Source of the DNA: Flavobacterium phycosphaerae | GTDB lineage: Bacteria; Bacteroidota; Bacteroidia; Flavobacteriales; Flavobacteriaceae | Assembly: GCF_010119235.1 (NCBI RefSeq) | Contig: NZ_JAAATZ010000001.1 | Coordinates: 588,501 to 652,500 of the forward strand | Reading direction: 5' to 3' | DNA length: 64,000 nt | Part shown: positions 15,572-25,294 of the stretch, piece by piece | Position numbering within the stretch: the stretch's first letter is position 1 | How the letters are laid out: every line of letters begins with the position of its first letter | Translations under genes and position numbers: made by a program | The notes under the pieces: model-generated | What the model saw: only the letters and a program-made list of their open reading frames with translations | Databases searched by the model: none | What the model was told of the DNA's origin: nothing

Positions 15572-16399
15572 ATGCAGCAAATTTTTAATTTTATACTTAA
15601 AAACAGTAATCGCTTACTGTTTTTGCTGCTTTTAATCCTATCGTTTTCGCTCACGATTCAATCGCATTCTTATCACAAAAGTAAAATCATCAGTTCGGCT
15701 AATTTCTTTACCGGCGGGATTTATGACAGGATAAACAACGTCAACGAATATTTCAGTCTGAAATCGCAAAACGATGAATTGGCTCTTGAAAACGCCCGAT
15801 TGAAATCGCTTTTATTCAATCAGAAAGACACGACTAAAGTGCCTCAGATTGATACCATCAAAGGCGTTAAGAAAACAGAGATTATTGTTTCTAAAGTCAT
15901 TCACAACTCTTACAGCATACACGAAAACTACCTGACCATCAACAGCGGAGAAGCTGCTGGTGTGAGACCTGACATGGGGGTTATCAACAGTGCCGGGATA
16001 GTGGGTATCGTGGATAAGACTTCTAAAAATTATGCTACGGTTATCAGTATTTTGAATATTAATTCGAAAATCAATGCTAAAATCAAAAAATCGAATCACT
16101 TCGGGTCTTTGGTTTGGAACGGGAAAAGTACCGGTTTTGTGCAGTTGATTGATGTACCGCGTTTGGCCGGTGTTCGCAAAGGCGATACTATCGTAACCGG
16201 AGGACAGTCTATCATTTTCCCTGAAAACATTGGCATTGGAACCATTGATAAGGTTTATATCGATAACGTAACCAATTACTACACTTTGGATATCAAGTTG
16301 TTTAATGACATGACTAATTTGGGTCATGTGTATATCATTAAAAGCAAAGATGCCGAAGAAATTTCGAACTTAGAAAACCAAAACAAAAAAGATGAATAG
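15572..16399 (+). CDS. mreC: Rod shape-determining protein MreC
   Basis: Bitopic inner-membrane protein that links MreB filaments to the periplasmic wall synthases. The 275-residue protein has a short cytoplasmic start, one TM segment (about residues 14-29), a coiled-coil-like stretch (about 50-75, LKSQNDELALENARLKSLL) and the beta-barrel MreC domain (about 95-260) with typical TINSGEAAGVRPDMGVINSAGIVG and VRKGDTIVTGG motifs. It overlaps mreD by eight bases, indicating translational coupling. Confidence 0.95.
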   Translation: MQQIFNFILKNSNRLLFLLLLILSFSLTIQSHSYHKSKIISSANFFTGGIYDRINNVNEYFSLKSQNDELALENARLKSLLFNQKDTTKVPQIDTIKGVKKTEIIVSKVIHNSYSIHENYLTINSGEAAGVRPDMGVINSAGIVGIVDKTSKNYATVISILNINSKINAKIKKSNHFGSLVWNGKSTGFVQLIDVPRLAGVRKGDTIVTGGQSIIFPENIGIGTIDKVYIDNVTNYYTLDIKLFNDMTNLGHVYIIKSKDAEEISNLENQNKKDE

Positions 16400-16898
16400 T
16401 GCCTTACTTGGAAATATCGCCCGATTTGTCTTGTTGCTCGCTGCACAGGTTTTGATATTCAATAAAATTGATCTTTTTGGATTCATTAACCCGTTTCCGT
16501 ATGTGCTGTTTATCATTTTATATCCGGTAAACGGAAACAAAATGGGATTGTTGGCAGCCAGCTTTTTCTTGGGAATTTTAATGGATATGTTTTGGAATTC
16601 GGGTGGTGTGCATGCCGCAGCTTGTGTGGTACTCGCCTATTACCGACCCGCTATTTTTAAATTTTCTTTTGGGTTGAGTTATGAATACCAAACGGTAAAA
16701 CTCAACGATGTTTTAACCCCGGAACGCTTTTCATTTATACTAATTGCGGTTGTGATTCATCACTTTGTGTTATTCGTTTTAGAGGTTTTCAAAATGAGTT
16801 TCCTTTGGGATATTTTAGTCCGTACAGTACTTAGTACGCTTTTCACCATCATCACTTGTATCATCATCATCTACATCATTAAGCCAAGCAAACGATGA
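16392..16898 (+). CDS. mreD: Rod shape-determining protein MreD
   Basis: Small polytopic inner-membrane protein of the elongasome, 168 residues with about five hydrophobic segments and the NPFPYVLFIILYP stretch near residue 33 that matches flavobacterial MreD. Identification rests on hydropathy and its position between mreC and mrdA as well as sequence. Its start overlaps mreC by eight bases and its end overlaps mrdA by four. Confidence 0.92.
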   Translation: MNSALLGNIARFVLLLAAQVLIFNKIDLFGFINPFPYVLFIILYPVNGNKMGLLAASFFLGILMDMFWNSGGVHAAACVVLAYYRPAIFKFSFGLSYEYQTVKLNDVLTPERFSFILIAVVIHHFVLFVLEVFKMSFLWDILVRTVLSTLFTIITCIIIIYIIKPSKR

Positions 16899-18829
16899 GA
16901 AAAGTTTTGTTGCCCACAATCATTTTCGTTGCTACGCTTTTTCTTGTAATGCGGCTTTTTTACCTGCAGGTCATTGACGATACTTTAAAATTAAAATCAG
17001 ACAATAACGCCATCAAAATCAAATATGATTATCCTGAGCGAGGGTATATTTATGATAGAAACGGCAAGCTTTTGGTAGCCAACCAACCGTCATATGACAT
17101 CATGGTTATCCCAAAAGACATCAAAGATTTGGACACCACTGAATTTTGTTCGTTATTAAAAATCACCCGAGAGGAATTTTTAACCAAAGTGGCTAAAGCC
17201 AAAGTATACAGCCCGAGATTACCATCGGTATTTTTGGCGCAGTTGAATAAAAAAGAGTATGCTGCCTTTCAGGAAATACAGCGAAAATTTAATGGTTTCT
17301 ACATTCAGAAACGTGCTTTGAGAGATTATCAGGTAGCTTTTGGCGCCAATGTTTTTGGGTTTATCACTCAGGTAAATGACAAAATCATTGAGAAAAACAA
17401 ATACTACAACAGTGGTGATTTGATTGGAAGACAAGGTGTAGAAGAAAGTTATGAAGAGATTTTACGGGGTATCAAAGGCGTAAAATACATTCAGAAAGAT
17501 AAATACAACCGTGAAATTGGTTCGTATAAAGAGGGGAAGTTTGATACCATTGCCGTTCAGGGAAAAGACATTAATTTAAGTATTGATGCCGAACTTCAAA
17601 AGTATGGGGAAGAATTGATGATAAACAAACGTGGCGGAATTGTAGCTATTGAACCCAAAACCGGAGAAATCTTAGCCCTTGTTACCGCACCATCCTTTGA
17701 CCCGGCTATTTTGGTAGGACGTCAGCGTTCCAAGAACTATACAATGCTTTACCATGACTCTATTGCAAAACCATTGTATGACAGAGGATTATTGGCAGAA
17801 TACACCCCCGGTTCTCCCTTTAAAATCTTAACCGGATTAGTGGCGCTTCAAGAAGGTGCTATTGATGAAACAACATCTTTTAATTGTCATCACGGTTTTA
17901 GCTACGCGCCCGGGCGTTTTATGAAATGTCACTGTCATGGTGGCGAAATGCAATTGCACCGCGGTATATACGAATCGTGTAACACCTTATTTTCCAGTTC
18001 TTATATGAGAACGATTAACAAGTATAGCAGCCCTCCAAAAGGAGTTGATGTATGGAGTAACCACTTGAAAAGTTTTGGTTTAGGACAATTCATGGGATAT
18101 GATTTACCTACGGGAAGAAAAGGAAGTATACCAACATCAAAAACCTATAAAAAAATGTATCCCGGCTGGGGCTGGTCGAGTAAGACTATTGTTTCGAATG
18201 CTATTGGGCAGGGAGAGGTTTTGATGACACCAATTCAGCTAGCGAACATGATTGCTGCTGTGGCTAATCGCGGATACTATTACACGCCTCATATCATTAA
18301 AAAAATCAAAGGACAACAAATTGACAAACGCTTCCGAACCAAGCATGTTACTACCATTGACCGAAAATATTTTGAGCCGATGATTAGCGGACTGTTTGAC
18401 GTGTATAACTTGGGTACTGCTCACGGTTTGAATGTGGAAGGCATTGAGATTTGCGGAAAAACAGGAACTGCCGAAAACTACGCCAAGATTAACGGTAAGC
18501 GTGTAAAACTTCAGGATCACTCTATTTTTGTGGCTTTTGCTCCGAAAGACAATCCAAAAATTGCCATTGCGGTATTTGTGGAAAATGGGTATTGGGGAGC
18601 GCGTTGGGCCGGTCCGATTACCAGTTTGATGATTGAAAAATATATCAGAAAAAAAATCACCCGTAAAGATTTAGAAAAACGAATGCTTGAAGGAAGTCTT
18701 GAAGGCGAATACAATAAATACTACGCCAAACCTATTGTGGATACTTTAATCAAACAAAAGGTAGACTCATTTATAAAACCGGAAATTAAAAAAGAAGAAG
18801 TCAAACCTAAAGTTGCTCCCGCAAATTAA
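16895..18829 (+). CDS. mrdA: Penicillin-binding protein 2, elongasome transpeptidase
   Basis: Class B penicillin-binding protein that crosslinks peptidoglycan with RodA during elongation. The 644 residues comprise one N-terminal TM segment (about 5-25), a dimerisation or pedestal domain (about 45-215) and a transpeptidase domain (about 245-600). Catalytic motifs are complete: SPFK (Ser307-Lys310), SCN (361-363) and KTGT (522-525). Between the first two is a Cys/His-rich stretch (CHH at 331-333, CHCH at 345-348), discussed as a finding. It overlaps mreD by four bases and precedes rodA by ten. Confidence 0.96.
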   Translation: MRKVLLPTIIFVATLFLVMRLFYLQVIDDTLKLKSDNNAIKIKYDYPERGYIYDRNGKLLVANQPSYDIMVIPKDIKDLDTTEFCSLLKITREEFLTKVAKAKVYSPRLPSVFLAQLNKKEYAAFQEIQRKFNGFYIQKRALRDYQVAFGANVFGFITQVNDKIIEKNKYYNSGDLIGRQGVEESYEEILRGIKGVKYIQKDKYNREIGSYKEGKFDTIAVQGKDINLSIDAELQKYGEELMINKRGGIVAIEPKTGEILALVTAPSFDPAILVGRQRSKNYTMLYHDSIAKPLYDRGLLAEYTPGSPFKILTGLVALQEGAIDETTSFNCHHGFSYAPGRFMKCHCHGGEMQLHRGIYESCNTLFSSSYMRTINKYSSPPKGVDVWSNHLKSFGLGQFMGYDLPTGRKGSIPTSKTYKKMYPGWGWSSKTIVSNAIGQGEVLMTPIQLANMIAAVANRGYYYTPHIIKKIKGQQIDKRFRTKHVTTIDRKYFEPMISGLFDVYNLGTAHGLNVEGIEICGKTGTAENYAKINGKRVKLQDHSIFVAFAPKDNPKIAIAVFVENGYWGARWAGPITSLMIEKYIRKKITRKDLEKRMLEGSLEGEYNKYYAKPIVDTLIKQKVDSFIKPEIKKEEVKPKVAPAN

Positions 18830-18839
18830 TTTCTAGCCA

Positions 18840-20099
18840 ATGAAAAATCAAAGTGTAACGAATAATCTGGATTGGATAAGTGTACTTATCTATATGACTC
18901 TTGTGATATTGGGTTGGCTGAATATTTATTCCTCTTCGTTATCCTCAATCGCTGAAGAAACTTCGATTTTTGATTTTACACAAATCTATGGGAAACAGTT
19001 TATGTTTATACTCTTTTCCATTCCGTTGATATTCATAGTGCTCTCCGTTGACGGTAAATTCTATGAAAAATTTTCGAGTGTGATTTATGTCGTCGGGTTG
19101 TTGTCATTGGCGGGTTTGTTTGTCTTTGGTAAAACCATCAAAGGTCAGGCTAACTGGTATTCGTTTGGTTCCTTTGGTTTACAACCGTCAGAGTTTGTGA
19201 AAGCTGCTACCGCATTGGCTTTAGCTAAATATTTGAGTGACGTACAAGTCAATTTAAAAGACACTAACCGGCAGATTCAAGCCCTTGGAATTTTGGCCTT
19301 GCCTATATTGTTAATTATACCACACGATCCGGGGAGTGCCTTAATCTATAGTGTTTTCATTTTAGTTTTATACCGTGAAGGCTTGCCCTCTTGGTATGTA
19401 TGGACTGGATTTATAGCTTTAGTGCTGTTTGTATTGGCACTAATCATAAAACCTTTGGCTTTGGTCGGACTTTCGCTAGCCGTTATCATTTTTGTATATT
19501 ATCGTAGTCGTATTATTCATCGAAACTGGATATTAAGTGCCATCATATTTGTGACGATTTCCGGTTTTGTTTTTTCGGTGGATTATGTTTTTGAAAATGT
19601 TTTTAAACAACACCATCGTGACCGTTTTAATATTCTTTTGGGTAAAGAAGTGGACATGAAAGGTATTGGATACAACACTAACCAGTCGGAAATTGCTATT
19701 GGTTCCGGAGGTTGGTTTGGCAAGGGCTATCTGGAAGGTACTCAAACCAAAGGAGGTTTCGTTCCTGAACAACATACCGATTACATCTTTACAACTGTAG
19801 GTGAAGAATGGGGATTCCTAGGTTCTTTGTTTGTAATAGCGCTATTTGTAGCTCTGATTATTAGAATCATTTATTTGGCGGAACGACAGAAGACTAAGTT
19901 TAGCAGGGTTTACGGCTATTGTGTTGCCGGGATTTTATTCATTCATTTCTTTGTCAACATTGCTATGGTTTTGGGAATATTTCCAACTATTGGAGTGCCA
20001 TTGCCTTTCTTTTCTTATGGTGGTTCCGGACTTTGGGGCTTTACTATTCTACTATTTATTTTCCTAAAAATGGATGCCAACAAGGTAAACGAATGGTAA
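18840..20099 (+). CDS. rodA: Peptidoglycan glycosyltransferase RodA (SEDS family)
   Basis: Polytopic inner-membrane SEDS protein that polymerises lipid II into glycan strands for cell elongation, working with the neighbouring PBP2. The 419 residues have about ten hydrophobic segments. Signature features include FGLQPSEFVKAA near residue 115, the long periplasmic loop with KEVDMKGIGYNTNQSEIAIGSGGWFGKGYLEGTQ, the EQHTDYIFTTVGEEWGF motif, and the C-terminal GVPLPFFSYGGSGLW. It closes the mre cluster and is followed by a strong bidirectional terminator. Confidence 0.97.
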   Translation: MKNQSVTNNLDWISVLIYMTLVILGWLNIYSSSLSSIAEETSIFDFTQIYGKQFMFILFSIPLIFIVLSVDGKFYEKFSSVIYVVGLLSLAGLFVFGKTIKGQANWYSFGSFGLQPSEFVKAATALALAKYLSDVQVNLKDTNRQIQALGILALPILLIIPHDPGSALIYSVFILVLYREGLPSWYVWTGFIALVLFVLALIIKPLALVGLSLAVIIFVYYRSRIIHRNWILSAIIFVTISGFVFSVDYVFENVFKQHHRDRFNILLGKEVDMKGIGYNTNQSEIAIGSGGWFGKGYLEGTQTKGGFVPEQHTDYIFTTVGEEWGFLGSLFVIALFVALIIRIIYLAERQKTKFSRVYGYCVAGILFIHFFVNIAMVLGIFPTIGVPLPFFSYGGSGLWGFTILLFIFLKMDANKVNEW

Positions 20100-20131
20100 T
20101 TCAGAATTGATTTTACAACCTCTTAAAAATA

Positions 20132-20160
20132 AAAAAGCCACCAATTTGGTGGCTTTTTCT
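20132..20160. terminator. Bidirectional terminator between rodA and the S41 protease
   Basis: A perfect 11-bp stem (AAAAAGCCACC / GGTGGCTTTTT) with a 5-base loop, flanked by A and T runs, so it can act on both strands. It lies between the convergent stops at 20099 and 20175. Confidence 0.85.
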
Positions 20161-20174
20161 TTAGCAAATTATAA

Positions 20175-22424
20175 TTATGATTTTACTATTTTATCCTTCT
20201 TTACTTTAGTCGTTAATCCTTTACTGTTTTCCGATTGTAAATCGTTTAATATGTGGATGGCTTCTTCAATATAAATGTCTTTTGACAAGCTTTCATGCCA
20301 ACGCTCTCTTTTCTCTTTTAAAACTGAATCTTTATTCATAGCTTCAACTTCATACGGAAGCGATTTAAATTCGAATAGATTTTTGTAATCTACAATTGAT
20401 TTGTATTTTTTGCTTTTGTCTTCTAAAGCTTTTTGTTCCGCTTTGAATTTATCTATGTTTAGGCTGTATACATTCTCTTTATTACGCTCGTCTAACCATT
20501 TGGCGTTCTCATCAATTAACTTCATTTGAGCATTGGCATTCATACGCTCTCTACTTTTAGCAATAGCCAAATCAAAGTTATTTTGCTTGTTCCAAACTTG
20601 GTAATCCGCAGGGTCAATTTTGTCCCATGGCATGGCGTTATCAATATCTCTCTCTCCCATTTTCAGGTAAGAATATCTATCCGGAATAGCAATATCACTT
20701 TTTACTCCTTCTAACTGAGTGGAACCCCCATTAATTCGGTAAAATTTTTGTGTGGTTGTTTTCAAAGCACCCAAATCACCATAAGTACTGCCACGAACAA
20801 ACTGATTTAAATCAATCACATTTTGCACTGTTCCTTTACCATAAGATTGTTTGCTACCAATGATAACGCCACGTTTGTAATCCTGAATGGCAGCGGCTAA
20901 AATCTCAGAAGCCGAAGCCGAAAATTCATTAATCATAATTACCAACGGACCATCCCATTGTACTTTGGAATCTCTGTCAAATAAAACTTCTTTTTTACCG
21001 GCAGCTGATTTGATCTGAACGATTGGACCTTGCTCAATAAACAATCCGGCAATATCAACCACAGTTTTCAATGAACCTCCACCATTATCTCTCACATCCA
21101 TCACTATCCCTTGCACGCCAGCTGCTTTCAATCTTTCAACTTCTTGCGCTACGTCTTTTCCGGCATCACGACTGTTTTGATCTTCAAAATCGATATAGAA
21201 TTTTGGCAAATAAATTACACCGTATTTGAAACCATCTTTCTCTACCACACTTGATTTTACATAGGTTTCTTCAATTTCAACCTCATCTCGAATGATGGTA
21301 ATTACTTTTATCGTTCCGTCTGTTTTCTTCACGGTCAAACGAACTTCAGTTCCTTTTGGTCCTTTAATTTTCTTAACCACATCATCCAAACGCATTCCAA
21401 CCACATCAACGGGCTCTGCTTCACCTTGTGCTACTTTCAACACGACATCACCTGATTCTAATTGCTTTCCTCTCCAAGCCGGACCTCCGGAAATCAATTC
21501 AGAGATTTCGGTAAAGTCACATTTCTTTTGAAGGCGTGCTCCAATTCCCTCCAATTTTCCGCTCATACTTACATCAAACTTCTCTTTTTCAGAAGGTCCA
21601 AAATAAGAAGTGTGCGGATCAAAGCGAGAAGCAATGGCATTTACATAAATTGAAAACCAATCTTCTCTATTCAAGTCTTTGATGAAACTAAAGTTATCGT
21701 TAAGTGAATTTAAAGTGCTTTCTCTGGTTTCTTTTTCCAGTTCAGCATAGGTTTTTATTTTTTGTGATTTCTTTTTGGCGTCATTTTCTCTGAATTTCTT
21801 TTCCATCTCAGGCGTTACTTCCTCGCTTGAATCTTTGCGGTAGTCAGCCAGTTTTTCTTCTATGGTTTTTTTAGCGTCTTTTGCCAAATCATCTTGTAGT
21901 TTTTGCTTTTCTACCAATGATGATAAAGTTGACAGTTTCACCTGCAAGCGCCATCTTTCTTTTAATTCAGCAGTATTTTTGGCAAAAGGCATTTTTTCAT
22001 AATCGGTGTTGAAAGATTCCTCTTTTTTATAATCAAACGGATTCTCCAAAGCCTCTTTATAATAGCTTTTGCTTTCTTCCATACGTTTCATTAATCGGGT
22101 ATAAGTCAAATCAAAAAAAGCTAAATCCTTATTTTTGATTTGGTCATCCAATTGTGTTTCAAATTTGGCAAACTCATCAATATCAGATTGTAAAAAGAAA
22201 CGTTTTGAAGGATCTAAGGCATTCAAATAATCTTTGTAAACACCTTTTGAAAAGGTATCATCTATAGCTGCCGGGTTGTAATGCCCTTTTTCAATAACGA
22301 AAGTCAATAATTCCAACAGCAGTTTGTCTTTCTCGGGGTCAGATGCTTTTTGAGTAGGCATAAAACTCCACAAGGCTACTGATAAGGTTACAATTACCAG
22401 TAGTATTTTATAGTTTCTTTTCAT
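20175..22424 (-). CDS. Carboxy-terminal processing (tail-specific) protease, S41 family
   Basis: Periplasmic Prc/Tsp-type serine protease of about 749 residues from the ATG at 22422-22424 (an upstream in-frame ATG at 22445 adds seven residues before the signal anchor). It has an N-terminal hydrophobic signal (ILLVIVTLSVALWSF), an N-terminal Prc domain, a PDZ domain (about 240-330, with SGGPAWRGKQLESGDVVLKV) and the S41 core with the Ser in NEFSASASEIL and the Lys in GSKQSYGKGTVQ as the Ser/Lys dyad. The C-terminal helical extension is the DUF3340-like region of Prc. It processes or degrades periplasmic proteins; substrates are not evident. Confidence 0.93.
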   Translation of the reverse strand: MKRNYKILLVIVTLSVALWSFMPTQKASDPEKDKLLLELLTFVIEKGHYNPAAIDDTFSKGVYKDYLNALDPSKRFFLQSDIDEFAKFETQLDDQIKNKDLAFFDLTYTRLMKRMEESKSYYKEALENPFDYKKEESFNTDYEKMPFAKNTAELKERWRLQVKLSTLSSLVEKQKLQDDLAKDAKKTIEEKLADYRKDSSEEVTPEMEKKFRENDAKKKSQKIKTYAELEKETRESTLNSLNDNFSFIKDLNREDWFSIYVNAIASRFDPHTSYFGPSEKEKFDVSMSGKLEGIGARLQKKCDFTEISELISGGPAWRGKQLESGDVVLKVAQGEAEPVDVVGMRLDDVVKKIKGPKGTEVRLTVKKTDGTIKVITIIRDEVEIEETYVKSSVVEKDGFKYGVIYLPKFYIDFEDQNSRDAGKDVAQEVERLKAAGVQGIVMDVRDNGGGSLKTVVDIAGLFIEQGPIVQIKSAAGKKEVLFDRDSKVQWDGPLVIMINEFSASASEILAAAIQDYKRGVIIGSKQSYGKGTVQNVIDLNQFVRGSTYGDLGALKTTTQKFYRINGGSTQLEGVKSDIAIPDRYSYLKMGERDIDNAMPWDKIDPADYQVWNKQNNFDLAIAKSRERMNANAQMKLIDENAKWLDERNKENVYSLNIDKFKAEQKALEDKSKKYKSIVDYKNLFEFKSLPYEVEAMNKDSVLKEKRERWHESLSKDIYIEEAIHILNDLQSENSKGLTTKVKKDKIVKS

Positions 22425-22590
22425 AAATTGAATTATAATTTTCATTAATTATTAGTCTAAAGTAAACAAAAAACCTTGCCAACATTTCTTAGGGACTTAT
22501 TTTTTGTTAAAAACATTATGGATAAAGCGCTGCAATACCTAAAGCATCAAAGTTATAAAAAATGTATCTTTATAAAACTTTAAAAAAAGT

Positions 22591-22598
22591 TAATTTTG
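22591..22598 (+). promoter_or_regulatory. Bacteroidota -7 element before surE
   Basis: TAATTTTG fits TAnnTTTG and implies a leader of roughly 50 bases before the surE ATG at 22656. No clear -33 element. Confidence 0.35.
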
Positions 22599-22655
22599 CA
22601 GACGGTAAAATCAGACGCAAAAACCGAGCCACCGTTACATAATTCAATAAATTAA

Positions 22656-23426
22656 ATGATTTCCAAACCTGTTATTTTAGTTACTAATGATGATGGTATC
22701 AATGCACCGGGAATACGTGCTTTGATTTCCGTAATGGCCGAAATCGGCGAAGTCATTGTGGTGGCTCCTGATAGTCCGCAAAGCGCCATGGGTCATGCCA
22801 TCACCATCAACAGCACATTATATCTGAATAAAGTTTCTGCCAAAAATGCCGAGGTAACCGAGTATTCCTGTTCCGGAACGCCGGTAGATTGTGTCAAATT
22901 GGCTGTTAATGAAATTTTGAAAAAGAAACCCGATTTGTGTGTTTCAGGAGTGAATCACGGCTCAAATTCTTCCATTAATGTGATCTATTCAGGAACGATG
23001 AGTGCCGCTGTGGAAGCCGGTATAGAAGGAATTCCGGCCATTGGTTTTTCTCTTTTGGATTATGATTGGAATGCTGATTTTGAAAGCATCAAACCTTTTA
23101 TCAAAAAAATTGCTTTGGAAGTTTTGGCCAAAAAAATGACCGAAGGCACGGTTTTGAATGTCAATTTCCCGAAACTGAAAGAAAACGAAATCAAAGGCAT
23201 CAAAATTTGCAGACAAGCAAAAGCCATTTGGATGGAAAAATTTGACAAACGACAAACGCCTTATGGTAAAGATTATTATTGGTTGAGCGGTGAGTTCGTT
23301 AATTTAGACAAAGGGGAAGATACTGATGAATGGGCATTAGCTAACGGCTATATCTCTATCGTTCCGGTGCAGTTTGATTTGACAGCCCATCATGCGATAG
23401 CCCAACTTAATTCTTGGAATTTATAA
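22656..23426 (+). CDS. surE: 5'/3'-nucleotidase SurE
   Basis: Metal-dependent nucleoside monophosphate phosphatase, cytoplasmic, 256 residues. The N-terminal ILVTNDDGINAPGIRAL supplies the catalytic Asp-Asp pair, followed by VVAPDSPQSAMGHAIT with the conserved Ser/Asn environment, the SGTPVDCVKLA segment and VSGVNHGSNSSINVIYSGTMSAAVEA. It is separated from lpxB by only three bases, so the two are probably one transcript although the functions are unrelated. Confidence 0.96.
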   Translation: MISKPVILVTNDDGINAPGIRALISVMAEIGEVIVVAPDSPQSAMGHAITINSTLYLNKVSAKNAEVTEYSCSGTPVDCVKLAVNEILKKKPDLCVSGVNHGSNSSINVIYSGTMSAAVEAGIEGIPAIGFSLLDYDWNADFESIKPFIKKIALEVLAKKMTEGTVLNVNFPKLKENEIKGIKICRQAKAIWMEKFDKRQTPYGKDYYWLSGEFVNLDKGEDTDEWALANGYISIVPVQFDLTAHHAIAQLNSWNL

Positions 23427-23429
23427 CTT

Positions 23430-24548
23430 ATGAAATATTACATTATTGCCGGCGAAGCATCGGGCGATTTACACGGGTCTAATTTGATGAAAGCGCTTTA
23501 CAAAGAAGATACTGCTGCTGATATTCGATTTTGGGGTGGAGATTTGATGCAAAACGTTGGAGGAACTTTGGTAAAACATTACCGTGAATTGGCTTTTATG
23601 GGATTTGCTGAAGTAGTAATGAACTTGAAAACCATCTTAAACAATATTAAAATTTGTAAAAGAGATATTGAAAAGTTCAACCCTGATGTTATCATTTTTA
23701 TTGACTATCCCGGCTTCAATATGCGTATTGCAAAATGGACCAAACTTCGTGGTATCAAGACACATTACTACGTGGCACCGCAAATTTGGGCCTGGAAAGA
23801 AAATCGTATTAAGGCAGTTAAAAGAGATTTCGATAAACTGTTTGTGATACTTCCGTTTGAGAAAGATTTTTTTGAAGTGAAGCATCATTTTCCGGTAGAT
23901 TTTGTTGGACATCCACTCATTGATGCCATTCATAACCGAGAGAAAACGGATGCAATATCGTTTAGAAAAGAAAATCATTTAAACGAGAAACCCATCATTG
24001 CCATTTTGCCCGGAAGCCGGAAACAAGAAATTGCCAAAATACTCAGCGTGATGCTAAGCATTGTTGATGATTTTAGTGAGTATCAATTTGTAATTGCCGG
24101 AGCACCTAGTCAGGATTATCATTTTTACGAGCAATTTTTAACCAATAAAAATGTCAAATTCATTTCAAACCAAACCTACGATTTATTGAGTGTAGCCAGT
24201 GCTGCATTGGTAACTTCGGGAACGGCTACATTGGAAACTGCTTTGTTTAAAGTGCCGGAAGTAGTTTGCTATAAAGGAAGTTGGGCTTCCTACCAAATTG
24301 CAAAACGCATTATTACCCTGAAATATATTTCTTTGGTAAATTTGATTATGGATGAGGAAGTGGTAACTGAATTGATTCAGGATAAATTCAACACCAAGAA
24401 CTTAAAAACAGAGCTTTCAAAACTCCTTGAACCCAATTACAGAAAGGCTTTATTAGAAAAATACGACACCCTTGAAAGACTGCTTGGAGGTGAAGGCGCC
24501 AGTGAAAAAACTGCTAAATTAATCTTAAATGACTTGAGGCAGCTTTGA
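23430..24548 (+). CDS. lpxB: Lipid-A-disaccharide synthase
   Basis: Peripheral inner-membrane glycosyltransferase (family GT19) that joins UDP-diacylglucosamine with lipid X in lipid A synthesis. The 372-residue protein starts with YYIIAGEASGDLHGSNLMKAL, includes the IDYPGFNMRIAKWTK and YYVAPQIWAWKENRIKAV motifs typical of LpxB, VGHPLID near residue 160, ILPGSRKQEI near 190 and TSGTATLETALFKVPEVVCYK near 265. It immediately follows surE. Confidence 0.96.
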   Translation: MKYYIIAGEASGDLHGSNLMKALYKEDTAADIRFWGGDLMQNVGGTLVKHYRELAFMGFAEVVMNLKTILNNIKICKRDIEKFNPDVIIFIDYPGFNMRIAKWTKLRGIKTHYYVAPQIWAWKENRIKAVKRDFDKLFVILPFEKDFFEVKHHFPVDFVGHPLIDAIHNREKTDAISFRKENHLNEKPIIAILPGSRKQEIAKILSVMLSIVDDFSEYQFVIAGAPSQDYHFYEQFLTNKNVKFISNQTYDLLSVASAALVTSGTATLETALFKVPEVVCYKGSWASYQIAKRIITLKYISLVNLIMDEEVVTELIQDKFNTKNLKTELSKLLEPNYRKALLEKYDTLERLLGGEGASEKTAKLILNDLRQL

Positions 24549-24573
24549 TAACCAATTGAAATTTTTACCTTTG
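24545..24573 (+). promoter_or_regulatory. Bacteroidota promoter for the NlpC/P60 gene (TTG-N18-TACCTTTG)
   Basis: TTG at 24545-24547 and TACCTTTG at 24566-24573 have near-consensus spacing. The TTG box overlaps the last codons of lpxB. The gene starts 15 bases after the -7 element. Confidence 0.5.
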
Positions 24574-24587
24574 CCAAAATTATTTTT

Positions 24588-25253
24588 TTGAAAAAACTAG
24601 CATACATATCTTTTTTATTCTTTTTGTTTACTGCCTGTAAACCAACTTCCAACATCATAACTTCTAAGGATGAAGCTATGAAAAAAGGAGTTTACAGTGA
24701 GCCGATAGCTGCTGCAAAACCGGAAGAAAGAATTAATCGTCCAAAGAAAGTTAATACTAACACTATGGCATCGGTTAGACCAAAAAAACAACCGGCCGCT
24801 CCAAAAAATTTACCCGGAATCAATGACAGTAACGATACTGACATCATTATTGAAAAAGAAGATGCCAGCTATTTAGTAGAGCAACTCATTAATAGTGCCT
24901 CAGACAATTTGGGTACCCGTTACAGAAGTGGCGGCACCACCAAAGAAGGATTTGATTGTTCAGGTTTAATGTTTTCTACTTTCAAAAAATTTGACATTAC
25001 CTTACCTCGCTCTTCCCATGAAATGGCCGAAATTGGCACTAAAATAGAATTAGGTAATGCTAAAAAAGGCGATTTGATTTTCTTCATCAACAGGGGTCAG
25101 CGCCGAATTAACCACGTGGGTATGGTTGTAGAAGTGAATGGTGATGAAGTTAAATTTATTCATTCCTCAACACAAAGTGGCGTTGTCATTTCTTCTATCA
25201 ACGAACCTTATTACAAAAGAACTTTCGTTCAAATTAATCGAATTTTAGAATAA
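24588..25253 (+). CDS. NlpC/P60 (C40) peptidase lipoprotein
   Basis: Predicted cell-wall endopeptidase of 221 residues. The TTG start gives a lipoprotein signal (LFLFTA|C, Cys17); no ATG upstream preserves it. A low-complexity Pro/Lys-rich linker (about residues 30-80) leads to the C40 domain with the catalytic Cys124 in GFDCSGLMFS, His176 in RINHVGMVVE and the downstream FIHSSTQSGVVISSI segment, where the third polar residue is expected. Members cut gamma-D-Glu-diamino-acid bonds in peptidoglycan stems. An outer- or inner-membrane anchored periplasmic location is inferred. Confidence 0.9.
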   Translation: MKKLAYISFLFFLFTACKPTSNIITSKDEAMKKGVYSEPIAAAKPEERINRPKKVNTNTMASVRPKKQPAAPKNLPGINDSNDTDIIIEKEDASYLVEQLINSASDNLGTRYRSGGTTKEGFDCSGLMFSTFKKFDITLPRSSHEMAEIGTKIELGNAKKGDLIFFINRGQRRINHVGMVVEVNGDEVKFIHSSTQSGVVISSINEPYYKRTFVQINRILE

Positions 25254-25294
25254 TTTTCTTTCAATAGTAAAGATTTTTTATGTAATTTAGTTAC

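Noticed and set aside
15812..16327. 171-codon frame antisense to mreC
   Set aside because: Shadow of mreC with no recognisable domain and no independent promoter or start context.
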